A stretch of DNA of 64,000 bases, taken from assembly GCA_963775825.1 (NCBI GenBank), contig CAVZKY010000079.1:62001-126000 (forward strand). The letters run 5' to 3'. The notes below the pieces were generated by a model. The model searched no databases and was not told where the DNA came from. It was given only the letters and a program-made list of their open reading frames with translations. Below, piece by piece: positions 7,853 to 16,456 of the stretch (its first letter is position 1; each line of letters opens with the position of its first letter). The position numbers were made by a program, and so were the translations under genes. This stretch comes from Bog-532 sp963775825. GTDB lineage: Bacteria; Actinomycetota; Actinomycetes; Streptosporangiales; Streptosporangiaceae.

Positions 7853-9219
7853 CCGGCGCCGGCGCGCCGGGAGCGGGCGGGCACGGCGTGGCGGCACGGT
7901 GGGCGCGGCTGGCCGCCCGGGCCGGCGCCCTGCCGCCGGGAGTGGCCGTGCTCCTCGGCGTGCTGGCCTGGGCCGCGGCGCTGGCTGCCATCGAGCCGAT
8001 CGTCCACGGCTACCTGACCAATCCGCCGGATCAGCGCCTGGTCGACCTGAACGTCTACCGGACCGGAGGCCTCGCGGTGCTGCGGGGCCAGCCGCTGTAC
8101 AGCGTGCTCACCCAGCCGCCGCAGCTGCTGCCGTTCACCTATCCGCCGGTCGCCGCGCTCTTCGCGGTCCCCCTGGCCCTGGTGTCCTGGCCCGCGGCCC
8201 AGCTGGTCTGGGTCGTGTTCATCTACGTACCGCTCGCGGTGATCATCGGTTACGCGTTCCGGCCGCTGCTGCGCCGGGCCGGGCGCTTCTGGCCGGTGGC
8301 ATTCGCCGCCGTCTTCTGTGTCTGCGCCTGCCTGTTCCCGACGCAGGACGAGATGCGCTTCGGCCAGGTCGACGCGGTACTGGCCGCCATGGTCGTGGCC
8401 GACTGCGCCGCGGCCCGGCCGCGCTGGCCGCGTGGGGCCCTGATTGGACTGGCCACCGCCATCAAGCTGGTCCCGGGGGTGTTCATCGTCTACCTGTGGG
8501 CCAGCGGGCGGCGCCGGGCCGCGCGTACCGCCGCGCTGGCCGCGCTGGCCTGGACCGCCGGGGCGTTCCTGCTGCTGCCGCGCGACTCAGTGATCTACTG
8601 GACAAGCGCGATCTTCGATTCGGGGCGGCTCGGCAACAACGCGGGCACGGAAAACCAGTCGCTGCGGGGGCTGCTGCTCCGGTTCTTCCTGCCCGGCCAG
8701 GCGCCTGGCGTGGTGTGGGTGCTGATCGCGCTGGCGGTGGCGATCCCGGGATTCGCGCTGGCCCGGCGGCTGTCCCGCGAGCACTTCGAGATGGCGGGCG
8801 TCGCCGTGACCGCCCTGCTCGAGCTGCTGATCTCGCCGGTCGCGTGGATCCACTATTTCCTGCTGGTGATCATCGCGATCGGCGTCATCGCCGGGGACGG
8901 AAGGCAGCCGCGGCGGGCGCTGACGGCGGCCGCGACGGCGGTCTTCTTCGGGCTCACCATTCCCTGGTGGGGCAGCTCGCTGCTGTCCGATCCGGCCGTG
9001 CCCCGCCCGGTCAGCCGGATCATCGAAGGCGCATTCGGGATCGCCGCGGCCGCCCTGATCGTCATCATCGCGCGGATGCGGAAGACCGGGGCCGACCGCG
9101 ACGTGGCGGCGAACGGAACGGGAGTGGCGGCTGCCCGGGTTGCCTCTGCGGCGCCAGGTCAGGGCAACGTCCAGACCGGCAACCGGGCGCCCGGCAGCTC
9201 GGCTGATGTGCGAACCTAA
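7849..9219 (+). CDS. GT87-family (DUF2029) polytopic mannosyltransferase, PimE-like
   Basis: A 456-residue GT-C protein. Hydrophobic helices are interspersed with the family's signature stretches LVDLNVYRTGGLAVLRGQPLY near residue 65 and FTYPPVAALFAVPLAL near residue 95, plus GQVDAVLAAMV and LSPVAW-like ISPVAWIHYF. In mycobacteria and relatives this family includes PimE and MptC, which add alpha-1,2-mannose from polyprenyl-phosphate-mannose to phosphatidylinositol mannosides or lipomannan. It ends in an Ala/Gly/Asn-rich cytoplasmic tail. It overlaps the MptB-like gene by ATGA and closes this mannan-assembly operon. The family is clear; the exact acceptor is not. Confidence 0.84.
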   Translation: MTGAGAPGAGGHGVAARWARLAARAGALPPGVAVLLGVLAWAAALAAIEPIVHGYLTNPPDQRLVDLNVYRTGGLAVLRGQPLYSVLTQPPQLLPFTYPPVAALFAVPLALVSWPAAQLVWVVFIYVPLAVIIGYAFRPLLRRAGRFWPVAFAAVFCVCACLFPTQDEMRFGQVDAVLAAMVVADCAAARPRWPRGALIGLATAIKLVPGVFIVYLWASGRRRAARTAALAALAWTAGAFLLLPRDSVIYWTSAIFDSGRLGNNAGTENQSLRGLLLRFFLPGQAPGVVWVLIALAVAIPGFALARRLSREHFEMAGVAVTALLELLISPVAWIHYFLLVIIAIGVIAGDGRQPRRALTAAATAVFFGLTIPWWGSSLLSDPAVPRPVSRIIEGAFGIAAAALIVIIARMRKTGADRDVAANGTGVAAARVASAAPGQGNVQTGNRAPGSSADVRT

Positions 9220-9247
9220 ACAATCTGTAATCGCTATAGTACGGAAC

Positions 9248-9745
9248 GTGATTACTGACACTTGCCTGGTGCTCGGGCTGCTTGCCGGGGCTCTCGGCAT
9301 CTTCCTGGCCGTCAGTGCGCGCACGTACACGGCCCGGGCGGTCGCCGAGTGCGCCGAGCTGATCCAGGGCCGTGCCGGATCCCGGGGTACCGTGGACCCG
9401 CGGGCCCTGCGTGACCTGGCTGTCGTACGTTACGACGCACTGCGCGAGATGTCCGGTCAGCTCTCGTTCTCTGTCGCGCTCCTCAACGCGGCCGGCGACG
9501 GGGTGGTGCTCAGCTCGATCAACGGCCGCTCCGAGACCCGCACCTACGCCAAGATCGTCCTGGGCGGGTCCGGTACGCAGGAACTGTCGCCCGAAGAGGA
9601 AAAGGCGGTCCGTTCGGCGCGGCTGGGCGCGGGCCTGCCCAGCGCGGAAGCGCCCGTGTCGGTCCCGGTACCGGGGCGACCGGCTCCGCCCTGGGCTGCC
9701 GGGACGCGGGACGGCACGCCGATCGGGAATTCTAGGGCTGTATAG
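9248..9745 (+). CDS. DUF4446 family single-pass membrane protein
   Basis: 165 residues: an N-terminal membrane helix (VLGLLAGALGIFLAVSA), then a short coiled segment and a globular part. The globular part contains YDALREMSGQLSFSVALLNA and VVLSSINGRSETRTYAK, the conserved core of DUF4446, a family often found close to pheA/serS in actinomycetes. The GTG at 9248 lies eight bases after a TATAGT -10-like box (9234-9239), so the mRNA is probably leaderless; no Shine-Dalgarno is present. The stop codon lies inside a 10-bp inverted repeat that faces pheA. Function is unknown. Confidence 0.76.
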   Translation: MITDTCLVLGLLAGALGIFLAVSARTYTARAVAECAELIQGRAGSRGTVDPRALRDLAVVRYDALREMSGQLSFSVALLNAAGDGVVLSSINGRSETRTYAKIVLGGSGTQELSPEEEKAVRSARLGAGLPSAEAPVSVPVPGRPAPPWAAGTRDGTPIGNSRAV

Positions 9746-9773
9746 CGCCCGATCGGCTGACTTGCTATACAGC
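9737..9773. promoter_or_regulatory. Inverted repeat between DUF4446 gene and pheA
   Basis: Perfect 10-bp arms GCTGTATAGC (9737-9746) and GCTATACAGC (9764-9773) with a 17-base loop. The left arm covers the upstream gene's stop codon. AT content at the arm centres and lack of a T tract make an operator as likely as a terminator. The next -10-like box (TAGCAT at 9811-9816) lies nine bases before the pheA ATG, suggesting leaderless pheA transcription downstream of this element. Confidence 0.5.
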
Positions 9774-9825
9774 GGAATAGGCGCGCATAGCTGTGTCCCG
9801 GCGGCGGGACTAGCATCTAAAGACT

Positions 9826-10746
9826 ATGACCGAGCGTTACGCCTACCTGGGGCCGGAGGGCACCTTCACCGAAGCGGCCTTCCGGGCGCTGGACGCCGCC
9901 TCCGGCGCCCAGCCGCTGCCCTGCCCGACCATCCAGGCCGCTCTTGCCGCGGTCCGGGCTGGTACCGCGGACCGCGCCGTGGTCCCGATCGAGAGCTCGG
10001 TGGAAGGCGTCGTCACCGCGACCCTCGACGACCTGACCGCGGGCGGTGACCTGCAGATCCAGGCCGAGCTGCAGCTGCCGATCGCCTTCGCGCTGCTGGG
10101 CCGCCCGGGGACCAGGCTGGCGGACGTCCGCACGGTGAGCGGTCACCCGCAGGCCCAGCCCCAGTGCCGGCGCTGGCTGGCCAGCCATCTCCCCGGTGCG
10201 GAGTGGGTACCGGCCGCCTCCAACGCCGAGGCGGCCCGCCAGGCCTCGGAGGGGAAGATCGACGCGGCGCTGGCGGGTGCCTTCGCCGCCGCCAGCTACG
10301 GACTCGAGGTGCTCGCCCACGAAGTCCATGACCGGAAGAACGCCGTCACCCGGTTCGTCGTGGCGGCCCAGGCCGCGCGGCTGCCCGAGCCGACCGGCGC
10401 CGATCGCACTACCCTGGCGGCGTTCCTGGCCAACGATCACGCGGGCGCGCTGACCGAGATCCTCACCGAGTTCGTCGTGCGCGGGGTCAACCTGACGACG
10501 ATCCAGTCGCGGCCGACCGGCGACGGGCTGGGGCGCTACTACTTCTTCATCGACTGTGAAGGGCACATCGCGGACGCGCGGGTGGGCGAGGCCCTGATGG
10601 GCCTGCGGCGGCTCTGCGCCGACGTCCGGTTCCTGGGCAGCTATCCACGCTGCGACGGCGGCCAGACACAAATGCCCCGCGGGACGTCTGACGCCGAGTT
10701 TGCCGCCGCGGCCGAGTGGCTGGACCGCCTGCGCGGCGGCTGCTGA
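9826..10746 (+). CDS. pheA: Prephenate dehydratase
   Basis: Converts prephenate to phenylpyruvate in phenylalanine synthesis. The 306-residue protein has the usual actinobacterial monofunctional layout: catalytic PDT domain (about 4-185), opening YAYLGPEGTFTEAA and with the catalytic TRF triad in NAVTRFVVAA, then a C-terminal ACT domain that binds Phe for feedback inhibition. The ACT motif normally written ESRP reads QSRP here (TTIQSRPTGDGLGRYYFF), a conservative change. There is no chorismate mutase domain. ATG 9826 begins the family's conserved N-terminus. It converges with bpa. Confidence 0.95.
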   Translation: MTERYAYLGPEGTFTEAAFRALDAASGAQPLPCPTIQAALAAVRAGTADRAVVPIESSVEGVVTATLDDLTAGGDLQIQAELQLPIAFALLGRPGTRLADVRTVSGHPQAQPQCRRWLASHLPGAEWVPAASNAEAARQASEGKIDAALAGAFAAASYGLEVLAHEVHDRKNAVTRFVVAAQAARLPEPTGADRTTLAAFLANDHAGALTEILTEFVVRGVNLTTIQSRPTGDGLGRYYFFIDCEGHIADARVGEALMGLRRLCADVRFLGSYPRCDGGQTQMPRGTSDAEFAAAAEWLDRLRGGC

Positions 10747-10789
10747 TGGCGGCAGGCCGTCGCGGCTGCCGTTGCGGCGGCTAACGGAG

Positions 10790-11353
10790 TTACAGGTAAG
10801 GGCCGGAGGCGCCAGGCGGTCCCGGACGGCCCATCTCTTCTGGCGGCATCTGGGAAAGGCCGGGCGGCAGCGCCCGCCGCATCTGCTCCAGCTGCGCTCG
10901 TGCCGCCATCTGCTGGGCGAACAGGGTCGTCTGGATTCCGTGGAACAGCCCCTCCAGCCAGCCGACCAGCTGCGCCTGGGCCACGCGCAGCTCGGCCTCG
11001 CTCGGCAGCTCGTTCTCGGCGAACGGCAGGGACAGCCGGTCCAGCTCCTCGACCAGCTCGGGCGCGAGCCCGTCCTCGAGCTCCTTGATCGAGCTTTCGT
11101 GTATCTCCCGGAGGCGGGCCCGGCTCTTCTCGTCCAGCGGCGCCGCCCTGACCTCTTCCAGCAGCTGGCGGATCATGCTGCCGATCCGCATAACCTTGGC
11201 CGGCTGCTCGACCATCTCCGTTACCGACCGTTCCGAGCTGCCCGGCTGCCCGGCGTCCTCGTCCGGCGAGGCGCCCTCGACGGGCAGCCCGTTCGGGCCG
11301 ACCACCACCACGTTGGGTCGATTTCCGAAGTCTGCGTTCATCCCGTTACTCAT
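10790..11353 (-). CDS. bpa: Bacterial proteasome activator (Bpa/PafE, DUF2587)
   Basis: ATP-independent ring activator of the 20S proteasome found in proteasome-bearing actinobacteria. The 187-residue product has the disordered N-terminus, a helical central domain (residues about 45-150, including MIRQLLEEVRAAPLDEKSRA and AQLVGWLEGLFHGIQTTLFAQ) and the C-terminal tail GPYL. Its penultimate Tyr is the HbYX-type anchor that docks into proteasome alpha-ring pockets. The ATG at 11353 follows AAGGAAG very closely; an internal ATG 12 bases further (11341) is an alternative. Presence of this gene implies a prcBA proteasome elsewhere in the genome. Confidence 0.9.
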   Translation of the reverse strand: MSNGMNADFGNRPNVVVVGPNGLPVEGASPDEDAGQPGSSERSVTEMVEQPAKVMRIGSMIRQLLEEVRAAPLDEKSRARLREIHESSIKELEDGLAPELVEELDRLSLPFAENELPSEAELRVAQAQLVGWLEGLFHGIQTTLFAQQMAARAQLEQMRRALPPGLSQMPPEEMGRPGPPGASGPYL

Positions 11354-11451
11354 CTTCCTTGTGTATCGCACTGATCTGCCGACTTGTGCATCGCACTGAT
11401 CTGCCGAGCCGGGTCACCGGGCCGATGCTCCGGCCGCGGCGCCCTCTCCTT

Positions 11452-12429
11452 TCATCTCACCAGCAATACCTTGCCGGTCTGGTCGCCGGCCTCGAGGATC
11501 CGGTGCGCCTCGGCGGCGCTGGTCATCGGGACCAGCTGATCGATCACGGGGACCAGCTTGCCCGCGGCAGCCAGCGGCCAGACATGTTCCCGCACCGCCG
11601 ACACGATGGCGGCCTTCTCCGCCACAGGCCGGGACCGCAGCGTGGTGGCATGGATGCTGGCCCGCTTGCCCTGCAGGACGCCGAGGTCGAGCTCCGCGCG
11701 GTTGCCGCCCTGCCGCCCGATGATCACGAGGCGGCCGCCGGTCGCGAGGGCCGACAGATTGCGGGACAGGTAGCTCGCGCCCATGATGTCGAGGATCACG
11801 TCCGCCCCAGCTCCCCCGGTGACATCCTTGACGACCTCGACGAAATCCTCGTTCCGGTAGGAGATGGCGACGTCGGCGCCGAGCGCCCGGCAGCGCGCCA
11901 GCTTCTCTGCCGTCCCGGCCGTGCAGATCACCCGCGCGCCATTCGCCTTGGCCAGCTGGATGGCCACGGTGCCGATCCCGCTCGCGCCGCCGTGCACGAG
12001 GAGCGTCTCACCAGGCGCCAGGCCGCCTACCTGGAAAACGTTCGAATATACGGTGCAGGTCGCCTCGGGCAGCCCCGCCGCATCCACCACGCCGAGCGCG
12101 TCCGGGACGGGCAGCACCTGCCCGGCGGGGACCGTGACCATCTCCGCGTAGCCGCCGCCGGCCATCAGGGCACACACTTCGTCTCCGGGCTTCCACCCGG
12201 TCACCTCCGCGCCGACCGCCGCGATGCGGCCCGAGCACTCCATCCCCGGATAGGGCGGTGCGCCGGGCGGCGGCGGGTACAGCCCCTGGCGCTGCAGCAG
12301 GTCGGCCCGGTTGAGGCCCGCGGCAGCCACCTCGATGAGGACGTCGCCGGGCCCCGGCTCCGGATCCGGTACCTCCAGCCATTCCAGCACCTCAGGCCCA
12401 CCCGGTTCGGTGATGACCACTGCCCGCAT
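11452..12429 (-). CDS. NAD(P)H-quinone oxidoreductase, PIG3-type MDR family
   Basis: A 325-residue zinc-free medium-chain reductase. The N-terminal GroES-like part (MRAVVITEPGGPEVLEW, then GLNRADLLQRQGLYPPPPGA and YPGMECSGRI) is diagnostic of the PIG3/quinone oxidoreductase subgroup. The Rossmann part carries LVHGGASGIGTVAIQLAKA. No catalytic zinc Cys/His set is visible. It probably reduces quinones or enals with NADPH in the cytosol. AGGAGTGATAT stands just before the ATG at 12429. It is a single gene, divergent from the ParA-like gene. Confidence 0.88.
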   Translation of the reverse strand: MRAVVITEPGGPEVLEWLEVPDPEPGPGDVLIEVAAAGLNRADLLQRQGLYPPPPGAPPYPGMECSGRIAAVGAEVTGWKPGDEVCALMAGGGYAEMVTVPAGQVLPVPDALGVVDAAGLPEATCTVYSNVFQVGGLAPGETLLVHGGASGIGTVAIQLAKANGARVICTAGTAEKLARCRALGADVAISYRNEDFVEVVKDVTGGAGADVILDIMGASYLSRNLSALATGGRLVIIGRQGGNRAELDLGVLQGKRASIHATTLRSRPVAEKAAIVSAVREHVWPLAAAGKLVPVIDQLVPMTSAAEAHRILEAGDQTGKVLLVR

Positions 12430-12591
12430 ATATCACTCCTGCATGTATTTTCGGTATGGGTATGACGGCGAGTGATGAACGCCTAGCTCTATGGCAACGA
12501 ACGCGCGTGGCCTAGGCTTCCGCTGTAAGCAACCAGACCCTGCCAGCACAGGGTTGACATTTCCCATTATGAGGAAACGGGGGAGCGGCCT

Positions 12592-13542
12592 GTGGCGACC
12601 AAGGACCGCGAACAGCCTGCTGAGGCGGCGGAAGACGCGCGTGACGATATGCCCGCAGGACCACCCGCGCCGCACAAGGACAACGGAAAGTCCGGCGCGG
12701 ACGCCGAGCAGCCAGACCCCTCGGCCGCCGGGCCCGACAACGACGCCAGCCTGGCCCTGCCGGGCACGGCGGAGCCGGATGGGCCGACTGGGCCGGCTGA
12801 CGAGCACCAGGACGACGACTTCGAGCCTTACCTGCCGCCTGGCCCCAACCCATTCTCCTCGGTGCACCCGCAGGGCCCGCCGCCTTACCGGCTGGCGGAC
12901 AACGGGGAGCGCCACGATGCCGCCGAGCCGGGACTCAGCGGTTTTGCCGAGCACGGCTACCCGTCCGTATCGCCGTACCCGCCACTGCCCCAAGAGCCCC
13001 CGGGCGGCGCGGGCGGGCAGGGAGGTCACGGCGCGGCTTCGCCGTACCCCGCCTACCGGCCGTACGGCCCGGAGGACGAGGCGGCCGCGAATCCGGTCAT
13101 CGACTACGGGCTGCCCTCCCCGCAGGCCTACGGATTGGCCCCACCGCCGCCCCCGGTAGAGCCGCTACCCGACCCGGGCGTCCCCGGGCAGGCCTACCAA
13201 AATGAGCCGCACGAGCAGCCGGTCCACCACCACGACGACGCCGCTCGCGATGAGGAACTCGCCGCGCCCGCCCCGGAACAGGGGCGGCCGGACGGCGGCT
13301 ACCGGGGGCCCGAAGGCCCGATCGGACAGCAGCAGAGCGTGGCCGCGGAGAACGGCGGCCAGCGCTTCACCGGGCTGCGCGGGCCGGAAACGGCAGACAT
13401 CCCGCCCCGCGGCCGTCCAGCCCGGCCGCCCGGGACGCCAGGGCTGGCCGCGTCCGGCCGCCGGGACCGGGTTACGGCGGCCCGGCCCAGGCCGGGCGCC
13501 CGCAACCGGCGGCCGGCCAGCGCGGCATGGTATCCGGCCTGA
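12592..13542 (+). CDS. Disordered N-terminal region of a ParA/MinD-like ATPase (frameshifted gene, 5' fragment)
   Basis: GTG 12592 has GGGGGAG six bases upstream. The first 300 residues are Pro/Gly/Glu/Tyr-rich low complexity (NPFSSVHPQGPPPYRLADNG, PYPPLPQEPPGGAGGQGG). From about 13440 the frame turns into an unusual Arg-rich tail and stops at 13542. The alternative frame over 13470-13527 continues the expected style (YGGPAQAGRPQPAAGQRG) straight into the ATPase at 13527-14588. One missing base between about 13430 and 13470 restores a single protein of about 660 residues. Long Pro-rich tails before a MinD-like ATPase are seen in EspI/SCO-type actinobacterial proteins linked to secretion or septum placement. 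Confidence 0.6.
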   Translation: MATKDREQPAEAAEDARDDMPAGPPAPHKDNGKSGADAEQPDPSAAGPDNDASLALPGTAEPDGPTGPADEHQDDDFEPYLPPGPNPFSSVHPQGPPPYRLADNGERHDAAEPGLSGFAEHGYPSVSPYPPLPQEPPGGAGGQGGHGAASPYPAYRPYGPEDEAAANPVIDYGLPSPQAYGLAPPPPPVEPLPDPGVPGQAYQNEPHEQPVHHHDDAARDEELAAPAPEQGRPDGGYRGPEGPIGQQQSVAAENGGQRFTGLRGPETADIPPRGRPARPPGTPGLAASGRRDRVTAARPRPGARNRRPASAAWYPA

Positions 13543-14588
13543 GGCCGGGCACCCCGCTGAGGCCCGGCCCGGATGAGGAGGAGTACCCGCCGCCGGGAGC
13601 GGACGCCGACGCTCTGCAGGAAGGGGAGACAGCGGACAGCCTGACGGCAGAGGCCCTGCTGCAGGGCAAGCGCCCCGCGCCGGGTTCCGGCTGGCGGCGG
13701 ACCGTGTTCCGGGCCACCGGCGGACTGGTCCGGGTTGGTGAGTCGGCCAGCTCGCAGCGCCGCCGGGAGCTCATCTGGCGCGCCCGTACGCCGGTCGCCG
13801 GCGGCCACCACCGAGTGGCGGTCATGAGCCTCAAGGGCGGCGTCGGCAAGACCACGACGACCGTCGGCCTGGGAGCCACGCTCGCCACCCTGCGCGGCGA
13901 CCGGGTCATCGCGGTAGACGCGAACCCCGACCGGGGCACGCTTTCGGACAAGGTGCGGCTGGAGACGTCGGCCACCGTCCGGGATCTGCTGAACGAACGG
14001 CGGCAGGTGCACCGTTACGCGGATGTGCGGGCCTTCACCTCGCAGGCCTCCAGCAGGCTGGAGGTGCTGGCCTCGGACCGGGATCCCGGCGTGTCCGTGG
14101 CGTTCAGCGAGGCCGACTACTGCGACATCGCCCGGGTCCTGGAGCACTACTACTCGATCTGCCTCACCGACTGCGGAACCGGGCTGCTGCATTCGGCGAT
14201 GACCGGCGTGCTCACCCTCGCCGATCAGATCGTGCTGGTCAGCTCCCCGTCCGTGGACGGGGCCCGGTCCGCCAGCGCGACGCTGGACTGGCTCGACGCG
14301 CACGGCTACGGCGACCTGGTGCGCAACGCCGTGGTCGTGCTCTCCACCGTCCGCCCGCGCAACAAGAGCACCGTGGACCTGGACCGGCTGGAGCAGCACT
14401 TCGCCAGCCGGTGCCGCGCGGTCGTCCGGATACCCTACGACGCCCACCTGGAGGAGGGGGCCGAGGTGGAGCTGGAGCAGCTCAGCCCGGCGACGACCGA
14501 GGCGTACCTGAGGCTGGCGGCCACGGTCGGCGACGGCTTGGCGTGGCCCCGCCGCGTCCTGCAGCGGTCCGCCCCGGCGCATCCCTGA
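13527..14588 (+). CDS. ParA/MinD-like P-loop ATPase domain (frameshifted gene, 3' fragment)
   Basis: The catalytic half has the deviant Walker A box MSLKGGVGKTTTTVGLGATL with its leading Lys, followed by VIAVDANPDRGTLS (switch I) and later YYSICLTDCGTGLLHS and TLADQIVLVSSPSVDGA, matching MinD/ParA-type ATPases. It ends shortly after a conserved IPYDAHLEEGAEVELEQL. No ribosome site precedes the internal ATG at 13527 and the two frames overlap by 16 bases. This favours one gene interrupted by an indel. There is no ParB or parS beside it, so chromosome partitioning is unlikely; a membrane or secretion-associated role is an inference from the Pro-rich N-terminus. Confidence 0.72.
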   Translation: MVSGLRPGTPLRPGPDEEEYPPPGADADALQEGETADSLTAEALLQGKRPAPGSGWRRTVFRATGGLVRVGESASSQRRRELIWRARTPVAGGHHRVAVMSLKGGVGKTTTTVGLGATLATLRGDRVIAVDANPDRGTLSDKVRLETSATVRDLLNERRQVHRYADVRAFTSQASSRLEVLASDRDPGVSVAFSEADYCDIARVLEHYYSICLTDCGTGLLHSAMTGVLTLADQIVLVSSPSVDGARSASATLDWLDAHGYGDLVRNAVVVLSTVRPRNKSTVDLDRLEQHFASRCRAVVRIPYDAHLEEGAEVELEQLSPATTEAYLRLAATVGDGLAWPRRVLQRSAPAHP

Positions 14589-14618
14589 TCCGGAAACAGG
14601 GGATCTCCGGCATCCCGG

Positions 14619-15689
14619 TCACCGCCCGATGAACAGGTACTCCGACACGGCACGCCGCTGCGCCGCTGCATGCGTCCCGAATGAATAAGTGTGGTCGATC
14701 GGGCGGACCTGCACGTCGTCCTTAACCTCACGCACCAGGGCCTCAATGGTGGCCGCATCTGGGACGGCGTTGGAGGAGTAGGACAGCACGACGACGGAGT
14801 CCTCGAATTGCTTGATGGTCCGGCGCAGTGCATCGGTGACGCTGTGCTTATACGAGAAAGGCGTATACCGCTTAGGGAGCTTCTTGATCCGGGTGCTCTC
14901 CATGATCTGCTGGCCGCGCCAGTAGGTGCTCAGCCCCTCCAGGAAGTGGTAGCGCTTGATGTAGCAGTTGTCGTCCCGGGGCGGGGCGTACGGCGGATCT
15001 AGGTAGACCAGGTCGAACGGCTGGGTGCCGAGGTCGAAGACATCGCCAGCGATGGCGGTGCACGGCTGCCCGCTGTCGAAGACCACCCGGTTGTACTCGG
15101 CGGCCCGCTCCCGGAAGTGCTCCCGCAGCGGCAGCCGTAGGTCACGGCGCCCGTCGTCGTAGCGGAGGCCGGTGACGGTGAAGACCCCGCGGGGCTGCTT
15201 GCGCGCCGCCGACAGGACGAGCGCTGAGATGGCCAGCGCCTGCTTCATCCCGGTCATCTTCTCGATGTGGGACCACGCAGAGTCGAGGAACTGCCGATCC
15301 TCGCCGGTGAAGAACAGGCCGTCGAACGTGCGCTGGATGAAATCACGGTCATCCGCGGCCGGCCCGCAGATCGCTGCGATGTCCTCGCCGGTCAGGGTCT
15401 CGCCCTGATTGACCACGGCGGCTCGGGCGATGACCGCGGGAAAGTTCAGGAAGTCGTTGGCGGTGACCTGGTAGCCCAGCGTCTTCAGCAGGTAGGACAC
15501 GACCCCGCTGCCGGAGAACGCATCGAGGGCGGTCGCGCCGCCCACCTCGGCGAAGACTTCGGCCAGGTGCGGGATGAGGCGGTATTTGGAGCCCATGTAG
15601 CGCAGCCGGGGAAAGCTGGCCGCCCGGCTTATCGCGCTTGCCGAGGCAACTCGGGGCTCCCCAGGCGCGCTGATTGTCACAGCCACCAT
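14619..15689 (-). CDS. D12-class N6-adenine DNA methyltransferase, orphan
   Basis: A 356-residue Dam/D12-type methylase. It has PRLRYMGSKYRLIPHL at the start (AdoMet-binding K-x-x-L region), motif I LDAFSGSGVVSYLL and motif IV DLVYLDPPYAPPRDDN, the catalytic DPPY. A central helical target-recognition region follows the YNRVVFDSG segment. No restriction endonuclease or other defence gene is adjacent, so it is either a solitary epigenetic methylase or the surviving half of a restriction-modification pair. It lies directly outside the tRNA-Ser integration site, a common place for such accessory genes. Specificity cannot be read from the sequence. Confidence 0.86.
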   Translation of the reverse strand: MVAVTISAPGEPRVASASAISRAASFPRLRYMGSKYRLIPHLAEVFAEVGGATALDAFSGSGVVSYLLKTLGYQVTANDFLNFPAVIARAAVVNQGETLTGEDIAAICGPAADDRDFIQRTFDGLFFTGEDRQFLDSAWSHIEKMTGMKQALAISALVLSAARKQPRGVFTVTGLRYDDGRRDLRLPLREHFRERAAEYNRVVFDSGQPCTAIAGDVFDLGTQPFDLVYLDPPYAPPRDDNCYIKRYHFLEGLSTYWRGQQIMESTRIKKLPKRYTPFSYKHSVTDALRRTIKQFEDSVVVLSYSSNAVPDAATIEALVREVKDDVQVRPIDHTYSFGTHAAAQRRAVSEYLFIGR

Positions 15690-15903
15690 AGTTTCACCAG
15701 CCTCCCTGGAACGCCGTATGCCTCGCCGCCCGAGGACCGGGACTGGCCGACAAGGAACGGATCGCGCGGGCGTTGGGGGGTCACGGCATATGAGAGGCTG
15801 GGAGCCGACACTGGGCCGCTCACGCGGACCTAGTATCGAGCTGCGGGCCGGTCACGGTTCAGCTGGTAGCACGACAGTCCTGATCCGGGCCTTACCGCGG
15901 CTA

Positions 15904-15992
15904 GGAGGGCTCGCCTAGTGGCCGATGGCGGCGGTCTTGAAAACCGCTATGGGTGGTGACACTCATCGTGGGTTCGAATCCCACGCCCTCCG
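15904..15992 (+). tRNA. tRNA-Ser (anticodon UGA)
   Basis: Acceptor arms GGAGGGC (15904-15910) and GCCCTCC (15985-15991) pair fully with discriminator G. The anticodon loop CTTGAAAA carries TGA, and a long serine-type variable arm precedes GGGTTCGAATCCCAC. No CCA is encoded. The 3' end is the attachment site of the following island: its last 18 bases plus one recur at 23363-23381. Confidence 0.96.
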
Positions 15993-15993
15993 C
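15975..15993 (+). other. attL: 19-bp direct repeat within tRNA-Ser 3' end
   Basis: CGAATCCCACGCCCTCCGC covers the T-loop, T-stem and acceptor 3' strand of tRNA-Ser(UGA). An identical 19-mer at 23363-23381 is the only other copy I see in the window. Tyrosine-type integrases of actinomycete elements use exactly this part of tRNA genes. Confidence 0.85.
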
Positions 15994-16010
15994 ACTGTCC
16001 AGCGAAAAAT

Positions 16011-16044
16011 GGCCCCTGACTAGGACTTACGTCGGTCAGGGGCC
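16011..16044 (+). terminator. Stem-loop after tRNA-Ser(UGA)
   Basis: Arms GGCCCCTGAC (16011-16020) and GTCAGGGGCC (16035-16044), 10 of 10 pairs, with a 14-base loop. It lies 18 bases past the tRNA and just inside the island. No T tract follows, as is usual for actinomycete terminators. Confidence 0.6.
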
Positions 16045-16456
16045 GTTCGCCCACCGTCATGGGATGAGCCGCTGCGTGCGGTTCGCGGTGGTGCTATGCG
16101 GCTACTCAACCTTGGTCACCACGATTGACTGCGCTGCCGGGGGATCGGAGCGCTTTGTGCGGGCTGATCAGGGCGCCGCTGACATCTACCGGGCCGCCAT
16201 TTAGCGCTGAAGATTCGTGCCATAGATCGCGGACGTCACAGAATGACGCCCATAGCGGACTCGCGCACATTTTGGGGCTGATAAAACGCTCATTGATGGC
16301 CCCAATAAGGTTATTACGACGCCCGCCCACCGAACGGTTCACGCCCGCCACGATTTTTTTCAACCGGGCTGGACGGCTGGCACGCCGGTGGTGACCTGAA
16401 CTCCCTTCTGATGCCTGTAGGTAGCTAACTGTCTCAGTATGTTTGAGAATCCCTGC

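Noticed and set aside
7743..9206. Long Arg-rich plus-strand frame inside the GT87 gene
   Set aside because: Shadow of the true mannosyltransferase frame, which has helices and motifs.
12592..14588. Chromosome-partition ParA with parS
   Set aside because: No ParB gene or repeated parS-like sites are next to it, and the long Pro-rich N-terminus is not typical of ParA.
16106..16363. Minus-strand frame of 85 codons inside the island
   Set aside because: No ribosome site or family; composition is ordinary. I left the stretch as unexplained.
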